DNA of 64,000 nt from Bdellovibrionales bacterium (lineage in GTDB: Bacteria; Bdellovibrionota; Bdellovibrionia; Bdellovibrionales; JAMPXM01). Below, piece after piece: positions 16,923 to 25,815 of this stretch. Position numbers and translations under genes: made by a program. The notes beneath the pieces are model-generated. The model was not told where the DNA came from and searched no databases. It saw nothing but the letters and a program-made list of their open reading frames with translations. The stretch is taken from positions 124,001-188,000 of the forward strand of contig JADJOF010000001.1 in assembly GCA_016713885.1 (NCBI GenBank). The letters are read 5' to 3'. The number at the start of each line of letters is the position of its first letter. Position 1 is the first letter of the stretch.

Positions 16923-17567
16923 GTGAACTCAAGAATCGAAAAAATCATCATCGGCGCGATCAGTGTATTGGCCCTGCAGCTTGGCTGCAGCTCGGTCGCG
17001 AAAATAGAGCAAACTCCTAAGCCGAAGGCCTCTCCTCGTTACGAACCGAGTCGTGTTTTCTATGGCAATCAAAGCGCCCCATTGACGATTTACCGATACG
17101 TCAACTTGGGCAGCGTGCTACAGGCCGCAGACAGCGATGCCTTCAAAAGAATAATCCAAAAGTATCCCGACTCAGTGAAAATCATTGTGAAGCACGTTCC
17201 TCTCCCTCAGTTTTATCCGTCGTCGCTTATCGGTTCGCAGATTTTTGAGGCACTCAGAGATATCGATCAAAAACGAGCCAAAGACTTTTATGAGCTCACG
17301 CTGTCGACAGAGCAAATGCAGCGACTTAAATCCGAAGATGATTACTGGAATATGCTCAAGCAGCTGAAGTTTCCAATTCCTCAGGTTAAAAAAGAGATCT
17401 CAAAAGGCCATGGAACATTCCGGATTCTTGAAGACTACGCCGAGTACAAAAGTCTCGGAATCGAAGGCACGCCAGCCTACGTCGTCAATGGTGATGTTCT
17501 CGCCGGAACGCGCCCATACGAGGAGCTTGAACTGTTGATTGAGACGCATTTGCGGGGTGCCAAATAG
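16923..17567 (+). CDS. DsbA-like thioredoxin-fold lipoprotein without CXXC
   Basis: 214 residues from the GTG at 16923, chosen because GGAGG lies 5 nt upstream and because it gives a proper lipoprotein signal (IIIGAISVLALQLGCSS). Domain features of the DsbA/Thioredoxin_4 family: FYGNQSAPLTIYRYVNLG at the first strand, VKHVPLPQFYPSS, and the cis-proline loop GIEGTPAYVVNGDVLAG. Where the family has a CPYC-type redox motif, this protein reads VNLGSVLQAAD, so it lacks both cysteines and should not act as a dithiol oxidoreductase. A binding or chaperone role is only a guess. Confidence 0.7.
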   Translation: MNSRIEKIIIGAISVLALQLGCSSVAKIEQTPKPKASPRYEPSRVFYGNQSAPLTIYRYVNLGSVLQAADSDAFKRIIQKYPDSVKIIVKHVPLPQFYPSSLIGSQIFEALRDIDQKRAKDFYELTLSTEQMQRLKSEDDYWNMLKQLKFPIPQVKKEISKGHGTFRILEDYAEYKSLGIEGTPAYVVNGDVLAGTRPYEELELLIETHLRGAK

Positions 17568-17604
17568 AATCGCGAAGGGACCGAGGCCAATGTGCTGTCG
17601 CATT

Positions 17605-17628
17605 GCAGCTTCCGGCGCCGGAAGCTGC
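17605..17628. repeat. Perfect 24-bp palindrome
   Basis: GCAGCTTCCGGC followed immediately by its reverse complement, between the lipoprotein stop and ffs. A 12-bp stem without a U-tract could act as an RNA-stability hairpin, a rho-type end or a REP-like element. A RAYT remnant lies at 49.9 kb, but I see no second copy of this palindrome in the window. Confidence 0.6.
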
Positions 17629-17696
17629 GGCGCGGCACAGGCGGCTGCGCGCGTGCCTCGCCCCCCGGGAAAGTGCTAATCTTGCGGCCTTTACGG

Positions 17697-17787
17697 CCGG
17701 GTCCCACACAACCGAGCTCCGCTAATCCCGCCAGGTCCGAAAGGAAGCAACGGTACCGGCAGCGAAGTGTGATGTGGGGTGCCCGGT
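17697..17787 (+). ncRNA. ffs: Bacterial signal recognition particle RNA (4.5S, small type)
   Basis: The diagnostic domain IV is seen at about 17730-17752: CCAGGTCCGAAAGGAAGCAA, with a GAAA tetraloop and the asymmetric loop that binds Ffh. The ends pair, CCGGGTCCCACAC (17697-17709) with GTGTGATGTGGGGTGCCCGG (17767-17786), giving the usual hairpin of about 90 nt. A TAATCT element with upstream TG near 17677 is a likely -10 box. The position directly before dnaX is a common gene order. A long open frame that runs through it is therefore not coding here. Confidence 0.93.
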
Positions 17788-17822
17788 CACCATCTTCAAC
17801 CCTTACCGAGGCAGAGTCGACG

Positions 17823-19688
17823 ATGTCACAATACCAAGTGATTGCGCGCAAGTGGCGCCCCCAGTCGTTTGGCGATCTGATCGGTCAGGATCATATCTCG
17901 ACAACGCTACTCAACGCGCTCCGCGGCCACCGCCTTCCACAGGCGCTGCTTTTCACTGGCGTTCGCGGTACTGGCAAAACATCGACGGCGCGCATTCTCG
18001 CAAAATCGCTGCGCTGCCAAAATGCCGTGGACTTTGTCCCTTGCGGAAAGTGCCGCGACTGTGAAGACACGACTCTCTCGCGCGCCATCGATGTGGTGGA
18101 GATCGACGGTGCCAGCAATAACGGCGTCGACGCCATCCGCGAGCTTCGCGATAGCGTTGGCTACATGCCGTCGTCGGGCACGCACAAAATCTACATCATC
18201 GACGAGGTGCACATGCTCTCGACAGCGGCGTTCAATGCGCTGCTGAAGACGCTTGAGGAGCCACCGGCACACGTCATCTTCATTCTTGCGACAACCGAAG
18301 CGCAGAAGATTCCCAATACGATTCTCTCGCGCTGCCAACGCTTCGATTTTCGCCGTATCCCTTCGCGCATTATCGCTTCTCAGCTCGCCAAAATCTGCGA
18401 GGCCGAAGGTGTTAAGGCCGATCAAGATGCGGTTTGGGCGATCGCTCGCCAAGCCGACGGCTCCATGCGCGATAGCCAGAGCCTTCTCGATCACGTCATC
18501 ACTTTCTCAAACAAAGCAATTACCTTACCCAAGGTAATCGAAGTCCTTGGCCTCACCGATCGCTCGCTGGTGCTTGAAGGTGCTGAGGCCTTGATTCTGC
18601 GCGATCAAGCCAAAGCGCTGAAGCTCATCGACTCGGTGAACCGCAGCGGCGTTGATCCAAAACTTTTTGCTCAAGACCTGCTCGAAGAGATGCGCAACGC
18701 CTTGATGGTGCGCCTCTGTACAGACGACCCGACACGCGTTGTCGACCTTCCCGATAGCGAGATCGCAGAGCTTTCGAAACCTGGCCATGCCACCAGCGAA
18801 GAGGACCTGCACGCCCTCTTCGACATGCTCCTCAAAGGCATTACCGATCTCTTGCGTTCAAGCGACCCACGCCTCGTTTTGGAAATGACTCTGCTTCGCA
18901 TTTCGTCCGCACCGACGATGATGAGTCTGCGCGAGCTCTTCGCTGGCCGCACCGTTACTTCATTCGCGCCGGCGCAAACTCAGGTGTCGGCAGCGGCGCC
19001 ACGAGCCATCCCGCCGCCGACAGCGGCAGTCACCGCCACTGTGGCGGTAAACACCACACCGCCCGCCGCGACAACGACTGAACCAGAAAAGCCGAAATAC
19101 ACCGTCGAGTCGTTCACACGATCAGCTAAACCGGGAGGTCCAACAGGAGCCTCGCCAAAACCTAACAAGGCTCCTCCGGCGATTCCTGGCCCAATGACGC
19201 CCATGACGCCCGCCACACCTCCGCCGCAGGCTCAGGATGCCGAAGCTCCCGTCGACACCAAAGACCCCTGGCTCGGTTTTGTATACAAGGTCCGTAAGGC
19301 CAACGGTTTGCTTGGCGCGATGCTCGAGAACACCCACATACTCGAGCAAACAGACGAGCGGATCACCATCGGCGTTCCAAAGAAGGTCGCGTTCATGATC
19401 GATAAGATCAAAGATCCCGACAACGTCCGCAGAGTCGAACAGTTCATCGAGACTTTCTGGCAGAAAACTTTGAAAGTCGAAATCAAGATGGATGACGGCA
19501 CCTCAGTCGTCGGCGCGCTGACTCCTCGTGCAAAAGAGGAAAAAGCCAAAGTCGAGCGAACGCAGTCGATAGAAACAGCGGTTGAAGAAAATCCGCTTGT
19601 CCGATCAGCAAAGAATGTTTTTAAAACTCAAGTGAAGACAATTCGTGAGCCGAATGGCTCATCTCAGTCAAAGGAGTCTAAGTCATGA
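17823..19688 (+). CDS. dnaX: DNA polymerase III subunit tau/gamma
   Basis: 621 residues from MSQYQVIARKWRP. The open frame extends upstream through ffs, but the conserved N-terminus marks this ATG. AAA+ clamp-loader ATPase: Walker A GVRGTGKTSTARIL near residue 46, zinc-binding cysteines CGKCRDCED, Walker B YIIDEVHMLS, SRC motif ILSRCQRFDFRR. A Pro/Ala/Thr-rich linker (about 390-480) leads to a C-terminal tau domain. It loads the sliding clamp and couples the polymerases. Its stop overlaps the ybaB start (ATGA), so dnaX, ybaB, recR and mglA are one coupled run. Confidence 0.96.
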   Translation: MSQYQVIARKWRPQSFGDLIGQDHISTTLLNALRGHRLPQALLFTGVRGTGKTSTARILAKSLRCQNAVDFVPCGKCRDCEDTTLSRAIDVVEIDGASNNGVDAIRELRDSVGYMPSSGTHKIYIIDEVHMLSTAAFNALLKTLEEPPAHVIFILATTEAQKIPNTILSRCQRFDFRRIPSRIIASQLAKICEAEGVKADQDAVWAIARQADGSMRDSQSLLDHVITFSNKAITLPKVIEVLGLTDRSLVLEGAEALILRDQAKALKLIDSVNRSGVDPKLFAQDLLEEMRNALMVRLCTDDPTRVVDLPDSEIAELSKPGHATSEEDLHALFDMLLKGITDLLRSSDPRLVLEMTLLRISSAPTMMSLRELFAGRTVTSFAPAQTQVSAAAPRAIPPPTAAVTATVAVNTTPPAATTTEPEKPKYTVESFTRSAKPGGPTGASPKPNKAPPAIPGPMTPMTPATPPPQAQDAEAPVDTKDPWLGFVYKVRKANGLLGAMLENTHILEQTDERITIGVPKKVAFMIDKIKDPDNVRRVEQFIETFWQKTLKVEIKMDDGTSVVGALTPRAKEEKAKVERTQSIETAVEENPLVRSAKNVFKTQVKTIREPNGSSQSKESKS

Positions 19689-20032
19689 AGGGACGCGGTG
19701 GTTTTGGTGGTGGCGGCGGCGGCGGTGGAATGCAGAACATCATGCGCCAAGTTAACCAACTTCAGCTTAAAATGAAGAAGCTTCAAGACGAGCTCGCCGA
19801 ACAGACTTACGAAGGCACCTCCGGTGGCGGCGCTGTCACCGCAAAGATGAAGGGCGAATCAAAACTGATTGGCCTTACGATTTCGGCTGACGCCATGAAG
19901 GCCGGTGACGCCGAAATGCTGCAGGATATGATCATTGGCGCCGTGAATGAGGCGATCAAAAAAGCAAAAGAGACGCACGCTGCTGAAATGGAAAAAATCA
20001 CGGGCGGCGCCGGAATTCCGGGAATGTTCTAA
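19685..20032 (+). CDS. ybaB: YbaB/EbfC nucleoid-associated protein
   Basis: 115 residues, the family size. An unusual glycine run (GGFGGGGGGGGM) precedes the conserved MRQVNQLQLKMKKLQDEL helix, then MKGESKLIGLTISADAM and DMIIGAVNEAIKKAKE. Dimeric DNA-binding protein, classically encoded between dnaX and recR. The start overlaps the dnaX stop and the stop overlaps the recR start (TAATG). Confidence 0.95.
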   Translation: MKGRGGFGGGGGGGGMQNIMRQVNQLQLKMKKLQDELAEQTYEGTSGGGAVTAKMKGESKLIGLTISADAMKAGDAEMLQDMIIGAVNEAIKKAKETHAAEMEKITGGAGIPGMF

Positions 20033-20640
20033 TGTTGCGAATCGGCTCGCTTGAAAAATTAGTGCACCAACTCAACCGCCTGCCGGGCATTGGCCCAAAG
20101 ACAGCTCAACGGTTGGCGTATCATATTTTGCGCGAGCCCGATCTCTCTCATGGCCTCGAAGAGGCGCTGATTCAGGTCCGCGAGACGATTCATCTGTGCT
20201 CGTCGTGTTTTTCGTTCACGGACTCTCCAGCACAGCCCCCTCTTTGTCATTACTGCCTGGATACCTCTCGTCGAGACGATGTGCTTTGCATCGTTGAAGA
20301 GCCCTCTGACATTGCTCGCGTTGAAAGTTCAGGGGTTTTTCGTGGACGCTACCATGTTCTTCATGGAGCCATTTCCCCGCTCGACAATGTCGGTCCGGAT
20401 GATTTGAAAATCCGCGAATTGATGGTGCGCCTTGAAGCGCCGACTCCTATCAAAGAAGTCATCTTGGCTCTCGATCCCGATCTAGAAGGCGACACGACCG
20501 CCCTCTATCTCGCCAGAACTTTGCATGAACGCGGAATCAAGGTGACACGAATTGCGAGCGGCGTGCCTCTCGGTAGTGATATTGATTATGTTGATGACCG
20601 AACGCTCGGTCGAGCGCTTGAGAATCGGGTGGAACTGTAA
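20032..20640 (+). CDS. recR: Recombination mediator RecR
   Basis: 202 residues. An N-terminal helix-hairpin-helix (LNRLPGIGPKTAQRLAYHIL), a four-cysteine zinc finger (CSSCFSFTDSPAQPPLCHYC) and a Toprim domain (LCIVEEPSDIARVESSG, then YHVLHGAISPLDNVGPDDL, DPDLEGDTTALYLA) follow in the family order. It acts with RecO and RecF to load RecA at gaps. The next gene, mglA, begins at the base after its stop. Confidence 0.96.
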   Translation: MLRIGSLEKLVHQLNRLPGIGPKTAQRLAYHILREPDLSHGLEEALIQVRETIHLCSSCFSFTDSPAQPPLCHYCLDTSRRDDVLCIVEEPSDIARVESSGVFRGRYHVLHGAISPLDNVGPDDLKIRELMVRLEAPTPIKEVILALDPDLEGDTTALYLARTLHERGIKVTRIASGVPLGSDIDYVDDRTLGRALENRVEL

Positions 20641-21246
20641 ATGGCCTTTATCAATCAAGAAGCAAAAGAGATTCACTGCAAGCTGGTCTACTACGGACCT
20701 TCACTCGGCGGAAAAACCACCAACGTCCAGTGGATTTACACCCGCACGACAGGGCAAGGCCAAACCGCCATGCAGGTCTTCAATGCGAATCCTGAGCGAA
20801 CTTTATTTTTTGATTTCTGGCCTATGGATGTCGGCGAAATTCGCGGCTTGCGCACTCGCCTACACCTCTACACCGTCCCCGGACAGGTTGTTTACGATGC
20901 TAGCCGCAAGCTCATCATGAAGGGACTCGACGGTGTCGTCTTCGTCGCCGACTCGCAGGTCGAACGCATGGAAGAGAACCTCGAAGCCATGCGCAACCTG
21001 GAAAAGAATTTGGATCAACAGGGCTACGACATCCGACGAATCCCGCTGGTGATCCAGTACAACAAACGCGATCTCAAAAACGTGACTCCGCTCGCCGAAA
21101 TGCGCGCGGCCCTCAATCGCTACAACGCTCCCGATTTTGAAGCCGTTGCAAGCGACGGGCGCGGGGTTATGGAAACTCTAAAGACAATCTCGAAAACAAT
21201 TGTCACGACACTCAAGGTGGCGAGCTGTGAAAATCGAATCAGTTAA
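20641..21246 (+). CDS. mglA: Polarity Ras-like GTPase MglA
   Basis: 201 residues. P-loop GPSLGGKTTNVQWIYTRT near residue 18-35, the switch region PMDVGEIRGLRTRLHLYTVPGQVVYD, where MglA replaces the usual Ras glycine region, and the base-recognition motif QYNKRDL. MglA sets cell polarity and type IV pilus and gliding placement in myxobacteria and is needed for prey invasion in Bdellovibrio. It probably works with pilT at 5.6 kb. Its last 20 bp overlap the ilvE start. Confidence 0.95.
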   Translation: MAFINQEAKEIHCKLVYYGPSLGGKTTNVQWIYTRTTGQGQTAMQVFNANPERTLFFDFWPMDVGEIRGLRTRLHLYTVPGQVVYDASRKLIMKGLDGVVFVADSQVERMEENLEAMRNLEKNLDQQGYDIRRIPLVIQYNKRDLKNVTPLAEMRAALNRYNAPDFEAVASDGRGVMETLKTISKTIVTTLKVASCENRIS

Positions 21247-22321
21247 AATTGAACGTGCGACACACACGAAAACAATTCCTCCCGCTAAGGAGTTTGGCTT
21301 CGGACGTCACTTCTCGGATCACATGGCTCTGCTCGACTACTCAAGTCGGAATGGCGCTCCTCGCCAGTGGCACTCGCCACGAGTTGTTCCCTATGGAACG
21401 CTCCAGCTCGATCCCGGAGCTGCCGTCTTGCACTATGGACAAGCTCTATTTGAAGGCCTTAAAGCCTTCCGTGGCGATGACGGCACGGTTCGCCTCTTTA
21501 GGCCTGAAATGAATTGGAAGCGCCTCGTCTCTGGCGCCGAACGCCTGTGCATGAAGGCACCTCCACTTAAGTACTTCACGGAAATGCTGACGGCGTTTTG
21601 CCAGGTTGAATCGCGCTGGATTCCACGAGAGCCAGGCTGCGCGTTCTACCTGCGTCCCACGCTCATCGGTACCGAGGCCTTCCTTGGGGTTAGACCAAGC
21701 GAAGACTTCTTGTTCTACGTCATGGGTTCACCGGTCGGCTCGTACTACGGCGAGGGCAGTGACACCGTAAAAATTAAAGTTGAGACCGAGTTCGTCAGAG
21801 CGGCTCCCGGCGGCATTGGCGCCGCAAAAACTGGCGGCAACTACGCGGCCAGCCTTAAAGCAGCGCTCGAAGCCAAAGCTGCAGGCTACGCCCAAGTTCT
21901 TTGGCTCGACGCTGTCCACCGTCGATACATCGAAGAGGTCGGCACGATGAACGTGTTCTTTAAGATCGGCGATTCAATCATCACGCCGCCGCTCGACGGA
22001 ACCATTCTCCCTGGCGTTACTCGCGATTCAGTTTTGCAAATTCTCGACAGTGAAGGATTGAAGGTCGAAGTTCGACCGCTCGCACTCGACGAGCTCCTTG
22101 AGGCCGCGAGAAGCGGCACTCTCAAAGAGGTCTTTGGCTCAGGAACGGCCGCCAGCATCTCACCTGTCGATTCGCTCGGAATTCACGGCGAAAATGTTCA
22201 GGTTGGCGATGGAAAAGCAGGTCCTGTTTCAACTCTTCTCAAAAAGAGACTCACCGACATTCAATATGGACGTGTCGAGGATCCCTGGGGCTGGACTTTG
22301 AGTGTAAATAGCAGCCCTTAA
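21227..22321 (+). CDS. ilvE: Branched-chain amino acid aminotransferase
   Basis: 364 residues from the GTG at 21227, chosen because AAGGTGG lies 6-7 nt upstream and because the homologous region starts soon after (FGFGRHFSDHMALLDY). Fold-type IV PLP enzyme: VPYGTLQLDPGAAVLHYGQALFEGLKAFR, PLP lysine region GGIGAAKTGGNYAAS, LWLDAVHRRYIEEVGTMN and VFGSGTAASISPV. It interconverts Leu, Ile and Val with their 2-oxoacids. It overlaps mglA by 20 bp, suggesting co-expression. Confidence 0.94.
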   Translation: MKIESVKIERATHTKTIPPAKEFGFGRHFSDHMALLDYSSRNGAPRQWHSPRVVPYGTLQLDPGAAVLHYGQALFEGLKAFRGDDGTVRLFRPEMNWKRLVSGAERLCMKAPPLKYFTEMLTAFCQVESRWIPREPGCAFYLRPTLIGTEAFLGVRPSEDFLFYVMGSPVGSYYGEGSDTVKIKVETEFVRAAPGGIGAAKTGGNYAASLKAALEAKAAGYAQVLWLDAVHRRYIEEVGTMNVFFKIGDSIITPPLDGTILPGVTRDSVLQILDSEGLKVEVRPLALDELLEAARSGTLKEVFGSGTAASISPVDSLGIHGENVQVGDGKAGPVSTLLKKRLTDIQYGRVEDPWGWTLSVNSSP

Positions 22322-22366
22322 TATGAGATTCATCGAATCTATTTGAGGGTCTTCCGATAAGACCTT

Positions 22367-24037
22367 GTGAGCTCAGAAAGAGTTGACCGCGCGGTCTTAA
22401 AGCATGTCCTCGCCCGATTTAAACAGGCAACGCTGGGACAGGTCGTCGGCGTTGCGGGTCTGATCGCAGTGCTACCGGAACCACTCGTACACTTTCAAGA
22501 CGACATCCTGAGCTTAATCGGCATCCTTGGCATGTGCGGTACGCTGGTCGTTCGAACGGTTGTCGCACCAAAACTGGCGGCCGCAGCGGAAGATGAGACT
22601 TGTTCTCTTCAACCCATCCAACGCAGTCTCTACGCACTCCTGCTCATCAATGCATTAATGTGGAGCCTGACCACTTTCGGTCTGCTTTGCTCGATTACAT
22701 CTGACTACGAATCGAAAGCCATCATCCTAACGCTGATCGCCGGCGTCGGAATGGTCGGCGGTGCCGTCGCATGCTACAAAAGGCCCCTGCTTTTCGCCTA
22801 TATTGGCATCTTGTGGGCCTCGCCAATGTCCTATGCGGTCATTGCCGGAAACTACCGACTCCTCATTCTTCTCATTATGGGCGGCGGCTTTATCTTGGCC
22901 TCGGGCCTCTCGTCGCAACGTATGTTGAGCGACGTCGAGAACCGCCTTCTCAACGAGTTCAGCTTGAAACGATACTTTCAGCAGGTCATCAACGCGATGC
23001 CGGTACGCCTCCTCATCGTTGGCCCCGACCTCGATATCCGCTTTGCCAACAGCGGCTTCGACAACCTTCTCGCCGATCCAATCGATCGGCATCGCCGAAC
23101 ACTTCAAGACGTTCTGCCTTCTGTCGTGACTGCTATCAAAGAGCTGGCTCCGCAGTCATCCGTTCAATTTGAGGTCGAAGTCGCGGCGCCCGATCGACGC
23201 TGGCAACTGATCAGCATTCAAAAGCTCAGCAATACCGATGAAACAATGATCGCGGCGATTGATGTCGATGAGCAGCGGCGCGCCGAGCGTCGAGAGCTCG
23301 AGATGCGCGCCAAGGCCGAAACGGCATCACGCCTGGCCACACTCGGACAGGTCGCCGGCGGTATTGCTCATGAGATCAATAACCCTCTGGCCATCATCAT
23401 CGCTCGAGTTGAATCCTTAATTCAGAATGACGCCAACCTATCACCCGAAATAAGGCGCGATGCTCTGGAAAAAATCGACAAGACTGCCGAACGGATTGCC
23501 AAGATCATCCGCTCCATGCGCGCTCTCGGCCGGGACGGAAAACAGGATCCCGCCGTTCGCGTCGACCTCAACGAGGTCTTAAACGACACACTAACCCTGT
23601 TCGAGCAAAAGCTGAAGAATCGAAATGTCTCGATTAAAATCGCGATCCCACCTCATCAGGTGTTTTTCTTTCGACCTGTGGAGTTGATTCAAGTGCTGAC
23701 CAACCTCATCGGCAACGCCCTCGACGCCGTCAGTGAACTCGAGCCCGACAGCGAGCGCTGGATCGAAGTCGCCGCCGAACCTACGGCCAGTTCACGGCTG
23801 CGTATTTCAGTGCGAAATGGCGGCCCGAAGATTCCAGACGCCATCGCCCAACGAATTGGGACTCCATTTTTTACGACAAAACCCCCCGGTTCAGGAACGG
23901 GCCTGGGAATCACAATTGTTCAAAAATTGGCTCGCGAAAATGACGCTCAGTTCGGCATCGATAGAGGCGGAGATCACACCTGCTTCTATATTGAAGGCCA
24001 GACCGATGGGCCGGCCGTATCGTCCACTAGCGCTTGA
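22367..24037 (+). CDS. Membrane sensor histidine kinase
   Basis: 556 residues with a GTG start. Five or six membrane helices span about residues 20-185 (GQVVGVAGLIAVL through LLILLIMGGGFILASG). A PAS-like segment follows (FQQVINAMPVRLLIVGPDLD), then the HisKA H-box ATLGQVAGGIAHEINNPLAI and the HATPase_c boxes NLIGNALDAV, and GTGLGITIVQKLA. The arrangement and the H-box with NNPL place it in the NtrB/HPK4-like group. No response regulator is adjacent, so its partner must be elsewhere. The signal is unknown. Confidence 0.88.
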   Translation: MSSERVDRAVLKHVLARFKQATLGQVVGVAGLIAVLPEPLVHFQDDILSLIGILGMCGTLVVRTVVAPKLAAAAEDETCSLQPIQRSLYALLLINALMWSLTTFGLLCSITSDYESKAIILTLIAGVGMVGGAVACYKRPLLFAYIGILWASPMSYAVIAGNYRLLILLIMGGGFILASGLSSQRMLSDVENRLLNEFSLKRYFQQVINAMPVRLLIVGPDLDIRFANSGFDNLLADPIDRHRRTLQDVLPSVVTAIKELAPQSSVQFEVEVAAPDRRWQLISIQKLSNTDETMIAAIDVDEQRRAERRELEMRAKAETASRLATLGQVAGGIAHEINNPLAIIIARVESLIQNDANLSPEIRRDALEKIDKTAERIAKIIRSMRALGRDGKQDPAVRVDLNEVLNDTLTLFEQKLKNRNVSIKIAIPPHQVFFFRPVELIQVLTNLIGNALDAVSELEPDSERWIEVAAEPTASSRLRISVRNGGPKIPDAIAQRIGTPFFTTKPPGSGTGLGITIVQKLARENDAQFGIDRGGDHTCFYIEGQTDGPAVSSTSA

Positions 24038-24070
24038 CGCCGACAAGATCTCCCCTGATAAGCCTTGATC

Positions 24071-25063
24071 ATGAGCAGCAGTCATCCGGAGTCGCTAAAA
24101 GCCGAGATTCGAGAGTTGAAAGCCAAACACAATGTGCTTTTTCTGGCTCACTATTACGAAGACGGGGCCATCCAGGATCTCGCCGACCACGTCGGTGACT
24201 CACTTGCCCTTGCCCAGTGGGGCCAACGCGCCGACAATCCGATCGTACTCTTGGCCGGAGTGGTCTTTATGGGCGAGAGCGTAAAGCTTCTCTCACCAGA
24301 GAAGACCGTGCTCGTACCTGATCTCGCTGCCGGCTGTTCGCTTGTGGACCACTCGCCCTACGCCGACTATCTGAAGTGGCGAAACGAACACCCAAATGGC
24401 ATCACCGTCACCTACGTCAACTCGAGCGCAAAAGTGAAGGCGATCACGGATGTGTGTGTTACATCGTCCAACGCCGAAAAAATTATCGGCGCAATCCCTC
24501 GCGATCGTGAAATTCTCTTTGGCCCCGACCGCAACCTGGGCCGCTACCTCTCAAAGAAACTAGATCGCCCGATGATTCTGTGGCCAGGATCATGCGAAGT
24601 GCATGTGCAGTTCTCAATGAGAAAGCTCCATGAATTGAAACTCCAATATCCCGAAGCACTTGTTATTTCTCATCCAGAGTGCGACGAAACTATTTTGCAA
24701 CTATCGGATGTGATCGGTTCGACATCGAGACTGCTCGATGAAGTCCGAAACAATCGCGCCACCAAATCATTTATTGTAGCCACCGAACACGGCATCTTCC
24801 ATGAAATGCAAAAAGCCCGACCGGACGCCATTCTGATACAGGCGCCCGTTGAAGGCAGCTGCGCCTGCAACGAATGCCCCTACATGAAGCTCAACACGCT
24901 TGAGAAAATCCGCAACACGCTGAAGACACTGCACCCCACTGTCACTGTCGACCCGGCGGTGGCCCGTCTTGCTCGAATCGGACTACAGCGTATGATGGAC
25001 ATTACTGACGGCAAAACTGTCACGTGGCCCAATCGCTTCGAAGCGCCGTCTCCGGCCCTATGA
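24071..25063 (+). CDS. nadA: Quinolinate synthase A
   Basis: 330 residues from the ATG at 24071. Substrate-contacting LAHYYEDGAIQDLADHVGDS near the start, and the three 4Fe-4S ligands in AAGCSLVD, VCVTSSNAE and the C-terminal GSCACNECPYMKLNT. It condenses iminoaspartate with dihydroxyacetone phosphate to quinolinate for NAD synthesis. Its stop overlaps the start of the phosphopantetheinyl transferase gene. The ribosome-binding site is weak. Confidence 0.96.
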   Translation: MSSSHPESLKAEIRELKAKHNVLFLAHYYEDGAIQDLADHVGDSLALAQWGQRADNPIVLLAGVVFMGESVKLLSPEKTVLVPDLAAGCSLVDHSPYADYLKWRNEHPNGITVTYVNSSAKVKAITDVCVTSSNAEKIIGAIPRDREILFGPDRNLGRYLSKKLDRPMILWPGSCEVHVQFSMRKLHELKLQYPEALVISHPECDETILQLSDVIGSTSRLLDEVRNNRATKSFIVATEHGIFHEMQKARPDAILIQAPVEGSCACNECPYMKLNTLEKIRNTLKTLHPTVTVDPAVARLARIGLQRMMDITDGKTVTWPNRFEAPSPAL

Positions 25064-25644
25064 GTGCCGCACTCACTGAGTTTCAAACGCTTCTTGCCGA
25101 GTGGGTCGCTCAGGAGGCGAACCGATTCAGCTCTTTCGAAAAAATCAACATTCAACTCTCGCCCAACATGGGCTCATCAAACCCCGAATATAGAACTCTC
25201 ATTCGCCAAAGCTTGTCGTCACAGCTGCGGCAACAGGCCGCTCAATTCGACGAAGGCACTATTCTGGATCTCAGTCGACCGCCCGCTGTTCCTGACTACG
25301 CCATTTCAATTTCGCACACCGAGGACGCCGGTGGATTTCTGTACGCTAAAACTCGTTCACACCAGCGAATCGGATTTGATATCGAATCTCGTGAACGCGT
25401 TCGACCAGCGATCGTCAAACGCGTGCTCGCGCCCGGTGAGGCCTTTAACGAAGGCCGCATCACCCAGCACTGGTGCGCCAAAGAAGCCGTGGTCAAAGCA
25501 CTCGCCCACTCCACGGGCCAGCTCCCCCTCATCACCGACGTTCGCATCTCGTGGCTCGATGATTCGCGATTTGTTGCGAACGGCGCCTGGGGCTTTGCTA
25601 TCGAAATCGGCGATTTCGGCTTTTCTGTCGCAGTGAGTGAATAG
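25060..25644 (+). CDS. 4'-phosphopantetheinyl transferase superfamily protein
   Basis: 194 residues; the start ATG overlaps the nadA stop (ATGA). Superfamily motifs: ISISHTEDAGGFLYAK, the magnesium-binding IGFDIESRERV, and WCAKEAVVKALAHSTGQ, corresponding to the GxD and WxxKEA signatures of AcpS/Sfp enzymes. These move the pantetheine arm of CoA onto a serine of carrier proteins. The low sequence conservation leaves the carrier partner open. Coupling to nadA may only reflect co-expression. Confidence 0.75.
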   Translation: MSAALTEFQTLLAEWVAQEANRFSSFEKINIQLSPNMGSSNPEYRTLIRQSLSSQLRQQAAQFDEGTILDLSRPPAVPDYAISISHTEDAGGFLYAKTRSHQRIGFDIESRERVRPAIVKRVLAPGEAFNEGRITQHWCAKEAVVKALAHSTGQLPLITDVRISWLDDSRFVANGAWGFAIEIGDFGFSVAVSE

Positions 25645-25815
25645 TCGTTTGACAGTGATAAATCGCGATTCAAGACCTTGAAATCACGACGATATGATCG
25701 CCAATCGTCTTATTGTGATACGGATCGAAAACTCTTCTCTCAACTTAGGTCCAAGCGGGGCCGACAAGTCTTCATGACGGCAGCATCAACTGCCAAGGCA
25801 AGAGAGGTAGAGAGT

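Noticed and set aside
16736..16951. 71-residue minus-strand frame with several cysteines
   Set aside because: It covers the promoter and start of the lipoprotein gene, has no signal peptide or ribosome-binding site, and resembles no family.
17592..17822. Long N-terminal extension of dnaX in the same open frame
   Set aside because: It runs through the ffs RNA and lacks the conserved DnaX start; MSQYQVIARKWRP at 17823 is the real N-terminus.
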